The notes beneath the pieces were generated by a model that made no database searches, was not told where the DNA came from, and worked only from the letters and a program-made list of their open reading frames with translations. Both the position numbers and the translations under genes were made by a program. This document shows positions 52,511-62,576 of a DNA stretch of 64,000 nucleotides, in pieces. Every line of letters starts with the position of its first letter. Positions within the stretch are counted from its first letter, which is position 1. Source of the DNA: Synaphobranchus kaupii. Taxonomy: Eukaryota; Chordata; Actinopteri; Anguilliformes; Synaphobranchidae. The DNA lies in assembly GCA_029718625.1 (NCBI GenBank), contig CM056396.1, forward strand, positions 25,979,616 to 26,043,615, given 5' to 3'.

Positions 52511-54649
52511 ATGGCGACCGTGTTGGCTCTGTGCTTTCTTCTACTGTCCGGCGCCCTCTCCGTCCGGGCGATCTGTCCCGACCGCTGCGATTGCCAGCAC
52601 GCGCAGCACCTCCTGTGCACGAACCGGGGTCTGCGCGCGGTCCCCAAAGCCTCGGCGCGGAGCTCCGGCGACGTCCTCGTGCTCAGCCTCGGCGGAAACT
52701 TCATCGGCAACATTTCTGCTTTCGACTTGAGCCGTTTCAGCCAACTCACACGCTTGGATCTGCAGTACAATCAGATCCAGACGGTTCACCCGAAAGCGTT
52801 TGAGAAGCTGTCGCGGCTGGAGGAGCTCTATCTGGGGAATAATTTGCTCTCGGCCGTCATTGCAGGAACTTTGCAGCCCCTCAAGAAACTCAGAATTCTG
52901 GACGCAAACAGTAATGAAATAGACAAGATAACCCCAGATACTTTCATGAATTTGGAAAACCTGATTAAACTCAGGTTAGATGGAAACTCAATACAAACAC
53001 TTCAAGACTCAGTTTTTAAAGGTATGGAAAATTTGCTTTATCTCCATCTGGAATCTAACAAACTTAAACACGTTAACAGGAATGCTTTTACAAAACTAGA
53101 GAAACTTCGTTTTTTAAACCTGTCCGATAACAAGCTAACGGCTCTTCGGAGTGTTTTTACATTCACCCCACTTTCTTCCCTTGCCACGTTATTGGTATCA
53201 GGAAATGAAATTCAACATGTTGGCAACCACGTCTTTCAGAATCTGAAAAGTCTGACCAGACTGTCCCTGAGCAACAATAACATTTCTCTGCTCGAACCCG
53301 AGGCACTGGAAGGCCTGTCGAGCGTCAGGGAGCTTTTGATTGACGGGAACCAGCTGGCGGATGTCCCGGCGCGACTGCTGGACCCGCTGAAGAAGCTCGA
53401 GGAGCTGGACTTGAGCCGCAACCAAATTTCCCAGCTGCACCACACTGCGTTTAACCGCCTGATGCAGCTCAAGGTTCTAAAGCTGAATGACAACCAGCTG
53501 ACCAGCCTCGCCGGAAACGTCTTCGCCTCAAACGGCGGCTTGTACCGCCTGGACCTGAGCGCCAATCGCTGGACGTGTGACTGCCGGCTGTCAGGGTTTA
53601 AGGAGTGGATCCGCGGGGCGCATTTTCACGGCCGGCTGCTCGCCGTATTTGTGCGCTGTCTCTACCCCGCCCGTCTGGCGGGAAAATACCTGGATTACCT
53701 GGATAGCTCCGAGCTGCAGCCTGTAGGTAACCACACCTGTGTGTCTGAGCGGCCTGCGGGGGGCGCTGTGGCAGAGGGGGATGTGCAGGCTGATCAGGGG
53801 CGGCCCAGCCTATCAGAACAGGGCAAACGCAGGAAGGGCGTTACCCCACGGGTCAGACCGTCCTCTCGAACCTCCGGGTCCCTGAAAAGGGTTAGAGCCG
53901 GGCACCCCCCCACCATGGCCACGCCCACTGTCCAATCCGCCGCGCGGCCTGAGCGTCTGCAGCAGCATCGCCCCCTGGTGGCCGAGGCGTGCCAGTTCAA
54001 CACCCGCTTCCTGCTCAACGTGACGGTGGAGCAGCTGAGCTCCAGTACGGCCAGCGTGCGCTGGGAGCTCCGCCCCCGCCGGGCCCCGCCCTACGTGCGG
54101 CTGCAGTTCCGCGTGCGCTACGACCGCTTCGGCGCGGCCGCGCAGTTCCCGCGCTTCGTGTATTTGGGGGGCGGGGCCCGGGCGGTGACTCTGCGCGAGC
54201 TTGCTCCCGACCGGCCCTACATGGTGTGTGTGGAGGGCGTGGTGGGCGGGGCCGTGTGTGAGGTGGCATCCCGCGATCACTGTGCGGGCGTGGTTACCCA
54301 GCGGGCACTGCAGGGAAGTGGCGGCCTTGACCTGCAGCTGGTAACTGTGGCAACGCTGGCGGCCAATGCACTGCTTCTCCTGGTGGTGGGCGGGGCGTGG
54401 GCGGGGCGGGGCCTGAGGCGGAGACTCCAGCGCAGGAAGTCGGCCGTGAACATCCGCCACATGTACTCTACCCGGCGACCGCTGCGCGCCTTGGCGACGG
54501 ACGCCGTCTCCAGCGACTTCACCGCGTACCAAAGCAGCCGGCATCGGCTGGGCGGGGCTGACGAGGGTGACCTCATCCAGTTCCCTTGTGATCGTTTCCT
54601 TGACAACAGTACCGCCCGCAGGGATGATGCCATGCGCTTTCAGGACTGA
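52511..54649 (+). CDS. tril: TRIL, TLR4 interactor with leucine-rich repeats
   Basis: A single-pass type I membrane protein. In mammals it binds TLR4 (and TLR3) and assists ligand responses, mainly in brain. The frame is 712 aa, single exon. The chosen ATG gives a signal peptide (1-20). An in-frame ATG 25 codons upstream (52436) would bury that signal and is less likely. Domains: LRRNT with Cys 22, 26, 28, 36; 13 leucine-rich repeats (about 55-366); LRRCT with Cys 356, 358, 383, 410; a variable linker (about 411-492); an FNIII-like domain (about 494-591); a membrane span (about 610-631); and an 80-residue cytoplasmic tail with the family motif IRHMYSTRRPLR and the distal IQFPCDRF. N-glycosylation sequons include NIS, NLS, NHT and NVT. 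The linker is shorter than in human TRIL, which is about 100 aa longer. Domain order and many blocks (QYNQI, LEELYLGNNLL, GKYLDYLD) match TRIL specifically. Confidence 0.95.
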   Translation: MATVLALCFLLLSGALSVRAICPDRCDCQHAQHLLCTNRGLRAVPKASARSSGDVLVLSLGGNFIGNISAFDLSRFSQLTRLDLQYNQIQTVHPKAFEKLSRLEELYLGNNLLSAVIAGTLQPLKKLRILDANSNEIDKITPDTFMNLENLIKLRLDGNSIQTLQDSVFKGMENLLYLHLESNKLKHVNRNAFTKLEKLRFLNLSDNKLTALRSVFTFTPLSSLATLLVSGNEIQHVGNHVFQNLKSLTRLSLSNNNISLLEPEALEGLSSVRELLIDGNQLADVPARLLDPLKKLEELDLSRNQISQLHHTAFNRLMQLKVLKLNDNQLTSLAGNVFASNGGLYRLDLSANRWTCDCRLSGFKEWIRGAHFHGRLLAVFVRCLYPARLAGKYLDYLDSSELQPVGNHTCVSERPAGGAVAEGDVQADQGRPSLSEQGKRRKGVTPRVRPSSRTSGSLKRVRAGHPPTMATPTVQSAARPERLQQHRPLVAEACQFNTRFLLNVTVEQLSSSTASVRWELRPRRAPPYVRLQFRVRYDRFGAAAQFPRFVYLGGGARAVTLRELAPDRPYMVCVEGVVGGAVCEVASRDHCAGVVTQRALQGSGGLDLQLVTVATLAANALLLLVVGGAWAGRGLRRRLQRRKSAVNIRHMYSTRRPLRALATDAVSSDFTAYQSSRHRLGGADEGDLIQFPCDRFLDNSTARRDDAMRFQD

Positions 54650-54920
54650 TAGACAGTTATAGTAATAAAATAATAATAGTACCTTGCATTTATATAGTGC
54701 CTTTCTCAATACTCAAAGCGCTTACAGTGATGAGGGGGAAACTCGCCTCTACCACCACCAATGTGTAGCACACACCTGGGTGATGCAGCGGCAGCCATTT
54801 TGCACCAGAATGCTCACCACACATCAGCTGAGGCGGAGAGGGAGAGAATGATTATTATCCAATTAAACTGGGGGATGATTAGGTGGCAGTTAACGCATCG
54901 CCACGGCAACGCACCAGCCC
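54650..54920 (+). mobile_element. dispersed repeat just 3' of tril (probably in its 3' UTR)
   Basis: Sequence such as TTTATATAGTGCCTTTCTCA, CTCAAAGCGCTTACAGTGA, ACCACCACCAATGTGTAGCA and AGCCATTTTGCACCAGAA belongs to a repeat I recognise from many teleost genomes. It begins about 20 bp after the tril stop. Family not assigned. Confidence 0.6.
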
Positions 54921-55170
54921 ACTGAGGAACACCAGTCAGGATGAAATTTAAAGTTTTATTTTCCTGATCCATAAGAATTTTTTACAAAATAGTTTTCCAG
55001 AAGAAACTATTTAATGAGAATGTGGGGTAAAGCCTTATTTGTGTTCTGTCACATGTTCGCCTTTTTAAAATATCTTTTCTCCTGTGGAAAAGGATCTGCC
55101 ACATTCCTCTTTCAGTGTCTGCAGCTATTTACACATCCACCAGCGGGCAGCACCTTACAATACAGCCGTA
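54921..55170. other. probable tril 3' UTR / downstream sequence
   Basis: AT-rich sequence with no further gene. A poly(A) signal cannot be assigned with confidence. Confidence 0.35.
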
Positions 55171-55400
55171 CAGGTGTGTCATGCATACAGGTGTGATGGA
55201 CACAGGTGTGTCATATTTAAGGTCTGAAATAGATACAGGTGTGATGTTTAAGGTTTGAAATGGATACAGGTGTATGATGTTTAAGGTGTGCTATGTTTCA
55301 GGTGTGAAAGTGATACAGGTGTGTTCTGTTTAAGGCGTGTTATGGATACAGGTGTGTTCTGTTTAAGGTGTGTTATGGATACAAGTGTGTTAAAGATATA
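55171..55400 (+). repeat. ~31-bp degenerate repeat (ACAGGTGTGT)
   Basis: About seven imperfect copies of TGATACAGGTGTGTTCTGTT followed by TAAGGTGTG. They are more diverged than the other arrays. Confidence 0.8.
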
Positions 55401-55536
55401 TAGCATCTACATGGTGTTTGGTTTCCTGATGTACACAGTCATTTCCATTAGAGCTCGGCTCTTTCACCAAAACAAACTGATCTCTGTGTGACGTTTCACG
55501 CGGTGCCCTGTCTGAGAGTGAGTTATTTATTATATA

Positions 55537-56703
55537 CAGTCAAGCCGGAAAGTCTCCCCACCCCTTTCACCTTCTCCACGTTTTATTACGTTACAGACAT
55601 ATTCCAAAATTGATTAAATTCCTTTTTTCCCTCAAAATTCTACACACAACACCCCATAATGACAATGTGAAAAAAGTTTTTTTGAGATTTTTGCAAATTT
55701 ATTAAAAATAAAAAACTAAAATTTCTCATTTACATAAGTATTCATACCCTTTGCTTTAACGTATTTTTAAAGTATCATATTTCATATTTGGTCGCATATC
55801 CTTTACATGCTGTTACTTCCTGAAGTCTGTGACCATCAACATAAAAAAAACTGTCGATATCTTATTTTCAGGTACTGTTACAAGCGATACTATAACCTCT
55901 CTGCATTTGAATGGATCTCTATGGAAATTGGGGGGTGAGACTAGATTCAGCTGTAAATTACACTGGTACAGTATGGAACACATGGCTGGCTAAATGGCTG
56001 TAAGTTATCAAGGGTCTGAGTTATCAAACGAGCCCCAAACCATCACTCTGTTGCCAGATATGGAGTAGATGTGGATGGATCACTGCAAGGGTTATTTCTC
56101 CGGACTCATTTTCCTATAGAACTCTATGGGGAAAAAAGTCAGGAGAAACAACCCTTAAAGTGATCCATCCACATCTACTCCATATCTGGCAACAGAGTGA
56201 TGGTTTGGGGCTCGTTTGATAACTCAGACCCTTGATAACTTACAGCCATTTAGCCAGCCATGTGTTCCATACTGTACCAGTGTAATTTACAGCTGAATCT
56301 AGTCTCACCCCTCAATTTCCATAGAGATCCATTCAAATGCAGAGAGGTTATAGTATCGCTTGTAACAGTACCTGAAAATAAGATATCGACAGTTTTTTTT
56401 ATGTTGATGGTCACAGACTTCAGGAAGTAACAGCATGTAAAGGATATGCGACCAAATATGAAATATGATACTTTAAAAATATGTTAAAGCAAAGGGTATG
56501 AATACTTATGTAAATGAGAAATTTTATTTTTTTATTTTTAATAAATTTGCTAAAATCTCAAAAAAACTTTTTTCACATTGTCATTATGGGGTGTTGTGTG
56601 TAGATGTTTGAGGCAAAAAATGAACTCAATCTATTGTAGTATAAGTCTGTAACGTAATAAAACGTGGAGAAGGTGAAAGGGGTGGGGAGACTTTCCGGCT
56701 TGA

Positions 56704-56706
<3 letters not shown>
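55537..56706. mobile_element. 1170-bp palindromic Tc1/mariner-type foldback element
   Basis: It starts CAGTCAAGCCGGAAAGTCTC and ends with the exact reverse complement, flanked by TA on both sides as in Tc1/mariner insertions. The outer arms contain the AT-rich Tc1-type stretch (TTACATAAGTATTCATACCC). The inverted repeat does not stop there: the whole element is a palindrome with arms of about 585 bp and a centre at 56121/56122 (TATAGA-AC-TCTATG). The first 62 bp of the arms are identical. Most mismatches lie in a short stretch around 55603-55640. The arms include VMVWGSF-like coding (56191-56211), perhaps a transposase remnant. No intact transposase frame exists. Confidence 0.92.

Positions 56707-56739
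<33 letters not shown>
56707..56739 (+). repeat. (TA)n microsatellite
   Basis: About 16 TA units directly at the right edge of the palindromic element, which inserted into or beside TA-rich DNA. Confidence 0.95.
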
Positions 56740-56741
<2 letters not shown>

Positions 56742-57169
56742 CTTTATACAGCAGCTGATACTTAAACATGGCAACATTGTTTTGCTGTTTGTGTAGTAAT
56801 ATTATAGATAATGAAATGACTGAAGGCTGTACTTTATTAAATAACTCCCCTAAGAGACACGCGGAACCACACCCCATTCATCAGTTTCCTCTACTTCCCG
56901 TTAGTGCTGCACACTTCCTCTCACCTGCCCCTGTGTGTGTGCGTATGTGTGTGTGTGTGCGTGTTAGATAGAGACAGAGAGTGTGTGTGTGTGTGTGTGT
57001 GTGTGTGAGAGTGTTTATCTATATGTGCCCTAAATTTTGTAAATGAGTGAGGTGAGAGTGAGTGTATATGTGTGTGTTGTGTTCCATAATCACATTGTTC
57101 TTACTGTAAAATTAGAATATGCTCAATGATTGGCCACAGTCAGCTGTGTTTTACCACTTTATTAGAATA
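56740..57169. other. spacer with (GT)n tracts
   Basis: GT-rich stretches at about 56930-56965 and 56980-57012. No gene was recognised. Confidence 0.6.
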
Positions 57170-57742
57170 GCTTTAATAAAGGGCCCCACAGACTCGTTGG
57201 CTTTAATAAAGGGACCCACAGACTCGTAGGCTTTAATAAAGGGCCCCACAGACTCGTAGGCTTTAATAAAGGGACCCACAGACTCGTTGGCTTTAATAAT
57301 GGGACCCACAGACTCGTAGGCTTTAATAAAGGGACCCACAGACTCGTAGGCTTTAATAAAGGGACCCACAGACTCGTAGGCTTTAATAAAGGGACCCACA
57401 GACTCGTAGGCTTTAATAAAGGGACCCACAGACTCGTAGGCTTTAATAAAGGGACCCACAGACTCGTTGGCTTTAATAAAGGGACCCACAGAATCGTTGG
57501 CTTTAATAAAGGGACCCACAGACTCGTAGGCTTTAATAAAGGGACCCACAGACTCGTAGGCTTTAATAAAGGGACCCACAGACTCGTTGGCTTTAATAAA
57601 GGGACCCACAGAATCGTTGGCTTTAATAAAGGGACCCACAGACTCGTAGGCTTTAATAAAGGGACCCACAGACTCGTAGGCTTTAATAAAGGGACCCACA
57701 GACTTGTAGGCTTTAATAAAGGGACCCACAGACTCGTAGGCT
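57170..57742 (+). repeat. 30-bp minisatellite, about 19 copies, AATAAA in nearly every unit
   Basis: The unit begins GCTTTAATAAAGGGACCCAC and continues AGACTCGTAG, with GTAG/GTTG and GAATCG variants. Plus-strand AATAAA is present in all but one unit (AATAAT near 57295). The 225- and 250-aa minus-strand frames are repeat translation. Confidence 0.98.
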
Positions 57743-58251
57743 GAAGTGTCTCCGTTATTGCTAACGTAGCGTAATGAACAACCAGAAATGCTGATCTCAT
57801 GTGATGACATCCTGCCTTCGAAGTGCACCCCAAATTAATTGGCTTTAGAGCCACCTTCACAGGGAGCAAGAAAGCGAGGCAGCTGCCTTCCGTTTGAGAC
57901 GGCCTGTATGTCAAGCTCTACAGGGACATCACATGTTCATCATGAGCTTCATTGCTGTTAAAATGCATTTCTTTTTGTTTTATTTAAATTCCATGTGTAA
58001 GAAGACGCCTTAATTTCATAAGTATTTTAGCTGCTGGTTGGCAGGAAAACCTGTTGCTTTTAAAAATTTTATATCATTTTTGTTTGTGTATTTGATTGTT
58101 TTTATCTTTTGTGTTTTTCTATGATTGAAACTTGGTGATATGGCTTTCAGTGTGTATGTGTTTATTTTTCTGTATTTGCTTTTATAGTTCCAATTAAATG
58201 TAATAAATCCATGAAATTTCTGTGGAACTGGCAGAGGATACTTTGGTCTTG
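57743..58251. other. unique AT-rich sequence
   Basis: No gene was recognised. A TTGACTGTATAT motif near 58249 resembles the end of the palindromic element but is too short to assign. Confidence 0.4.
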
Positions 58252-58400
58252 ACTGTATATCCCTGCTGTGGAGCGTGTGAGTGAGAGAGTGTATATCCCT
58301 GCTGTGGAGCGTGTGAGTGAGAGAGTGTATATCCCTGCTGTGGAGCGTGTGAGTGAGAGAGTGTATATCCCTGCTGTGGAGCGTGTGAGTGAGAGAGTGT
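58252..58400 (+). repeat. 36-bp repeat, four copies
   Basis: Near-identical units beginning TGTATATCCCTGCTGTGGAG and ending CGTGTGAGTGAGAGAG. Confidence 0.97.
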
Positions 58401-58494
58401 ATACGTTTGCACAGAGCCCAAAATGTCATGCTACACCCCTGGTTTATGGTGTAATTTGCTGTGTGCATGTATTGTTTGTGTATGCATGTATGGA

Positions 58495-58543
58495 TGTGTG
58501 TAGGTTAGTAGTAATTAGCTGTGTGTGTGTAAGTTGATAGTAA

Positions 58544-58574
<31 letters not shown>

Positions 58575-58772
58575 AAGTTGGTAGTAATTAGCAGTGTGTG
58601 TGTAAGTTAGTAGTAATTAGCAGTGTGTGTGTGTAAGTTGGTAGTAATTAGCAGTGTGTGTGTAAGTTAGTAGTAATTAGCAGTGTGTGTGTGCAAGTTG
58701 GTAGTAATTAGCAGTGTGTGTGTGTAAGTTGGTAGTAATTAGCAGTGTGTGTGTGCAAGTTGGTAGTAATTA

Positions 58773-58811
<39 letters not shown>

Positions 58812-59203
58812 GTTGGTAGTAATTAGCAGTGTGTGTGTGTGTGCAAGTTGGTAGTAATTAGCAGTGTGTGTGTGTAAGTTGGTAGTAATTAGCAGTGTGT
58901 GTGTGCAAGTTGGTAGTAATTAGCAGTGTGTGTGTGCAAGTTGGTAGTAATTAGCAGTGTGTGTGTGCAAGTTGGTAGTAATTAGCAGTGTGTGTGTGTA
59001 AGTTGGTAGTAATTAGCAGTGTGTGTGTGCAAGTTGGTAGTAATTAGCAGTGTGTGTGTGCAAGTTGGTAGTAATTAGCAGTGTGTGTGTGTGTAAGTTG
59101 GTAGTAATTAGCAGTGTGTGTGTGTAAGTTGGTAGTAATTAGCAGTGTGTGTGTGTAAGTTGGTAGTAATTAGCAGTGTGTGTGTGCAAGTTGGTAGTAA
59201 TTA

Positions 59204-59234
<31 letters not shown>

Positions 59235-59719
59235 AAGTTGGTAGTAATTAGCAGTGTGTGTGTGTGTGCAAGTTGGTAGTAATTAGCAGTGTGTGTGTGT
59301 AAGTTGGTAGTAATTAGCAGTGTGTGTGTGCAAGTTGGTAGTAATTAGCAGTGTGTGTGTGCAAGTTGGTAGTAATTAGCAGTGTGTGTGTGCAAGTTGG
59401 TAGTAATTAGCAGTGTGTGTGTGTAAGTTGGTAGTAATTAGCAGTGTGTGTGTGCAAGTTGGTAGTAATTAGCAGTGTGTGTGTGCAAGTTGGTAGTAAT
59501 TAGCAGTGTGTGTGTGCAAGTTGGTAGTAATTAGCAGTGTGTGTGTGCAAGTTGGTAGTAATTAGCAGTGTGTGTGTGCAAGTTGGTAGTAATTAGCAGT
59601 GTGTGTGTGTAAGTTGGTAGTAATTAGCAGTGTGTGTGTGCAAGTTGGTAGTAATTAGCAGTGTGTGTGTGCAAGTTGGTAGTAATTAGCAGTGTGTGTG
59701 TGCAAGTTGGTAGTAATTA

Positions 59720-59750
<31 letters not shown>

Positions 59751-60018
59751 AAGTTGGTAGTAATTAGCAGTGTGTGTGTGTGTGCAAGTTGGTAGTAATT
59801 AGCAGTGTGTGTGTGTAAGTTGGTAGTAATTAGCAGTGTGTGTGTGTAAGTTGGTAGTAATTAGCAGTGTGTGTGTAAGTTGGTAGTAATTAGCAGTGTG
59901 TGTGTGCAAGTTGGTAGTAATTAGCAGTGTGTGTGTAAGTTGGTAGTAATTAGCAGTGTGTGTGTGTGTGTAAGTTGGTAGTAATTAGCAGTGTGTGTGT
60001 GTAAGTTGGTAGTAATTA

Positions 60019-60055
<37 letters not shown>

Positions 60056-60069
60056 GTTGGTAGTAATTA

Positions 60070-60100
<31 letters not shown>

Positions 60101-60188
60101 AAGTTGGTAGTAATTAGCAGTGTGTGTGTGTGTGTAAGTTGGTAGTAATTAGCAGTGTGTGTGTGTGTGTGTAAGTTGGTAGTAATTA

Positions 60189-60223
<35 letters not shown>

Positions 60224-60460
60224 GTTGGTAGTAATTAGCAGTGTGTGTGTGTGTGTAAGTTGGTAGTAATTAGCAGTGTGTGTGTGTAAGTTGGTAGTAA
60301 TTAGCAGTGTGTGTGTGTGTGTAAGTTGGTAGTAATTAGCAGTGTGTGTGTGTAAGTTGGTAGTAATTAGCAGTGTGTGTGTGCAAGTTGGTAGTAATTA
60401 GCAGTGTGTGTGTAAGTTGGTAGTAATTAGCAGTGTGTGTGTGTAAGTTGGTAGTAATTA

Positions 60461-60499
<39 letters not shown>

Positions 60500-60682
60500 G
60501 TTGGTAGTAATTAGCAGTGTGTGTGTGTGTGTAAGTTGGTAGTAATTAGCAGTGTGTGTGTGCAAGTTGGTAGTAATTAGCAGTGTGTGTGTGTAAGTTG
60601 GTAGTAATTAGCAGTGTGTGTGTGTGTGTGTAAGTTGGTAGTAATTAGCAGTGTGTGTGTGTGTGTAAGTTGGTAGTAATTA

Positions 60683-60725
<43 letters not shown>

Positions 60726-60739
60726 GTTGGTAGTAATTA

Positions 60740-60780
<41 letters not shown>

Positions 60781-60935
60781 GTTGGTAGTAATTAGCAGTG
60801 TGTGTGTAAGTTGGTAGTAATTAGCAGTGTGTGTGTGTAAGTTGGTAGTAATTAGCAGTGTGTATGTGTGTGTAAGTTGGTAGTAATTAGCAGTGTGTGT
60901 GTGTAAGTTGGTAGTAATTAGCAGTGTGTATAAGG
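58495..60935 (+). repeat. ~30-bp minisatellite containing a variable (GT)n, about 75 copies
   Basis: A constant AAGTTGGTAGTAATTAGCA core alternates with a GT tract of about 5 to 20 dinucleotides (TGTGTAAG or TGTGCAAG at the junction). Internal GT length differs from unit to unit, and blocks recur (for example 58790-59040 resembles 59210-59460). Confidence 0.97.
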
Positions 60936-61023
60936 GCAGAGCGTAGTGTAGCAGCTTTAGTGTTTGTTGCTGAATGAGGAGGCAAAGCTATCATTAATGG
61001 CTCTGCAGCTGTGCTCAGACTGC

Positions 61024-61856
61024 CACACAACATGGCAACCCCATTTACAATGCATTTAAAGCAGGATCTCAGCACACAACATGGCAACCCCACTTACAAT
61101 GCATTTAGGCGGCAGTGTAGTGTAATGGTTAAGGAACTGGACTTGTAACCGAAAGGTTGCAGGTTCGATTCCCAGGTAGGACACTGCCGTTGTACCCTTG
61201 AGCAAGATACTTAACCTGAATTGCTTCAGTATATATCCAGCTGTATAAATGGATAAATGTAATAAGAAGTTGTGTAAGTCGCTCTGGATAAGAGCGTCTG
61301 CTAAATGCCTATAATGTAATGTAATGTAATTTAAAGCAGGATCTCAGCACACAACATGGCAACCCCACTTACAATGCATTTAAAGCAGGATCTCAGCACA
61401 CAACATGGCAACCCCACTTACAATGCATTTAAAGCAGGATCTCAGCACACAACATGGCAACCCCATTTACAATGCATTTAAAGCAGGATCTCAGCACACA
61501 ACATGGCAACCCCATTTACAATGCATTTAAAGCAGGATCTCAGTACACAACATGGCAACCCCATTTACAATGCATTTAAAGCAGGATCTCAGCACGCAAC
61601 ATGGCAACCCCATTTACAATGCATTTAAAGCAGGATCTCAGCACGCAACATGGCAACCCCATTTACAATGCATTTAAAGCAGGATCTCAGCACACAACAT
61701 GGCAACCCCATTTACAATGCATTTAAAGCAGGATCTCAGCACACAACATGGCAACCCCATTTACAATGCATTTAAAGCAGGATCTCAGCACGCAACATGG
61801 CAACCCCATTTACAATGCATTTAAAGCAGGATCTCAGCACGCAACATGGCAACCCT
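61024..61856 (+). repeat. 49-bp minisatellite, about 12 copies, split by a SINE
   Basis: The unit begins AACATGGCAACCCCATTTAC and continues AATGCATTTAAAGCAGGATCTCAGCACAC. The array is interrupted by the SINE at 61108-61328 and ends in a decayed unit. Confidence 0.97.
61108..61328 (+). mobile_element. tRNA-derived SINE inserted inside the 49-bp array
   Basis: It starts GGCGGCAGTGTAGTGTAATG, with B-box GGTTCGATTCCCAGGTAGG and stem-loop CGCTCTGGATAAGAGCG plus TGTAA tail. A 5-bp target-site duplication ATTTA (61103-61107 and 61329-61333) reconstructs an intact repeat unit when the SINE is removed. Confidence 0.95.
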
Positions 61857-61888
61857 TTTATAAAGCAGGCCCCATTTAATGGTTATCA

Positions 61889-62106
61889 TTACATTACATT
61901 ATAGGCATTTTAGCAGACGCTCTTATCCAGAGCGACTTACACAACTTCTTATTACATTTATCCATTTATACAGCTGGATATGTACTGAAGCAATTCAGGT
62001 TAAGTACCTTGCTCAAGGGTACAACGGCAGTGTCCTACCTGGGAATCGAACCTGCAACCTTTCGGTTACAAGTCCAGTTCCTTAACCATTATACTACACT
62101 GCCGCC
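61889..62106 (-). mobile_element. tRNA-derived SINE with L2-type tail, full length
   Basis: Same family as 61108-61328, opposite orientation, sitting just past the right end of the 49-bp array. The target-site duplication is TTATCA (61883-61888 and 62107-62112). With the copy at 61108 it forms an inverted pair about 560 bp apart. Confidence 0.95.
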
Positions 62107-62183
62107 TTATCACCACTGAGCCAGTTTTGTGTGTATGTGTGCTAAGAGAGACTGTGTGTGTGTTAAGGGTGGGTGAGTGAGTT

Positions 62184-62188
<5 letters not shown>

Positions 62189-62226
<38 letters not shown>
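62189..62226 (+). repeat. (GT)n microsatellite
   Basis: A GT tract of about 19 units. Confidence 0.93.
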
Positions 62227-62227
<1 letters not shown>

Positions 62228-62576
62228 AGGTCTGTTAGATGTTCCACAGACTGAAATGTGGGCGATCAGCTCCTTCAGGACTGTAGCTGAGCCTCAGCGC
62301 TGGAGCTCCCCCTGCAGGACAGACTGCAATTATAGCAGAGAGTACACCTGCCTGCTGTGAGCTGTCCTTCTGAGCAGGTGAGCTGTTGTTCTGAGCAGGT
62401 GAGCTGTCCTGAGCAGTGATCTGTTCTGAGGTTGTGCAGAGCGATGAGGTGCTGTTTTGTGCTGTATCTTCATTTTTGTGGTCTTTTAACAAATATAATG
62501 TATGGCTACGCTAATAATATCTAAACTAAACCAGGAGAGGCAGGGGGAGAGAGCGAGCTGAGGCGGGGGGAGAGAG
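62227..62576. other. unique spacer with short GAGCTGTCCTGAGCAG repeat
   Basis: Three imperfect copies of GAGCTGTCCTTCTGAGCAGG lie at about 62359-62416. No gene was recognised. Confidence 0.5.

Noticed and set aside
53813..54709. 298-aa minus-strand frame overlapping tril
   Set aside because: It is an antisense shadow of the GC-rich 3' half of tril, with Arg/Pro/His-rich low-complexity content.
57151..57914. 225- and 250-aa minus-strand frames
   Set aside because: Both are translations of the 30-bp AATAAA array in different frames.
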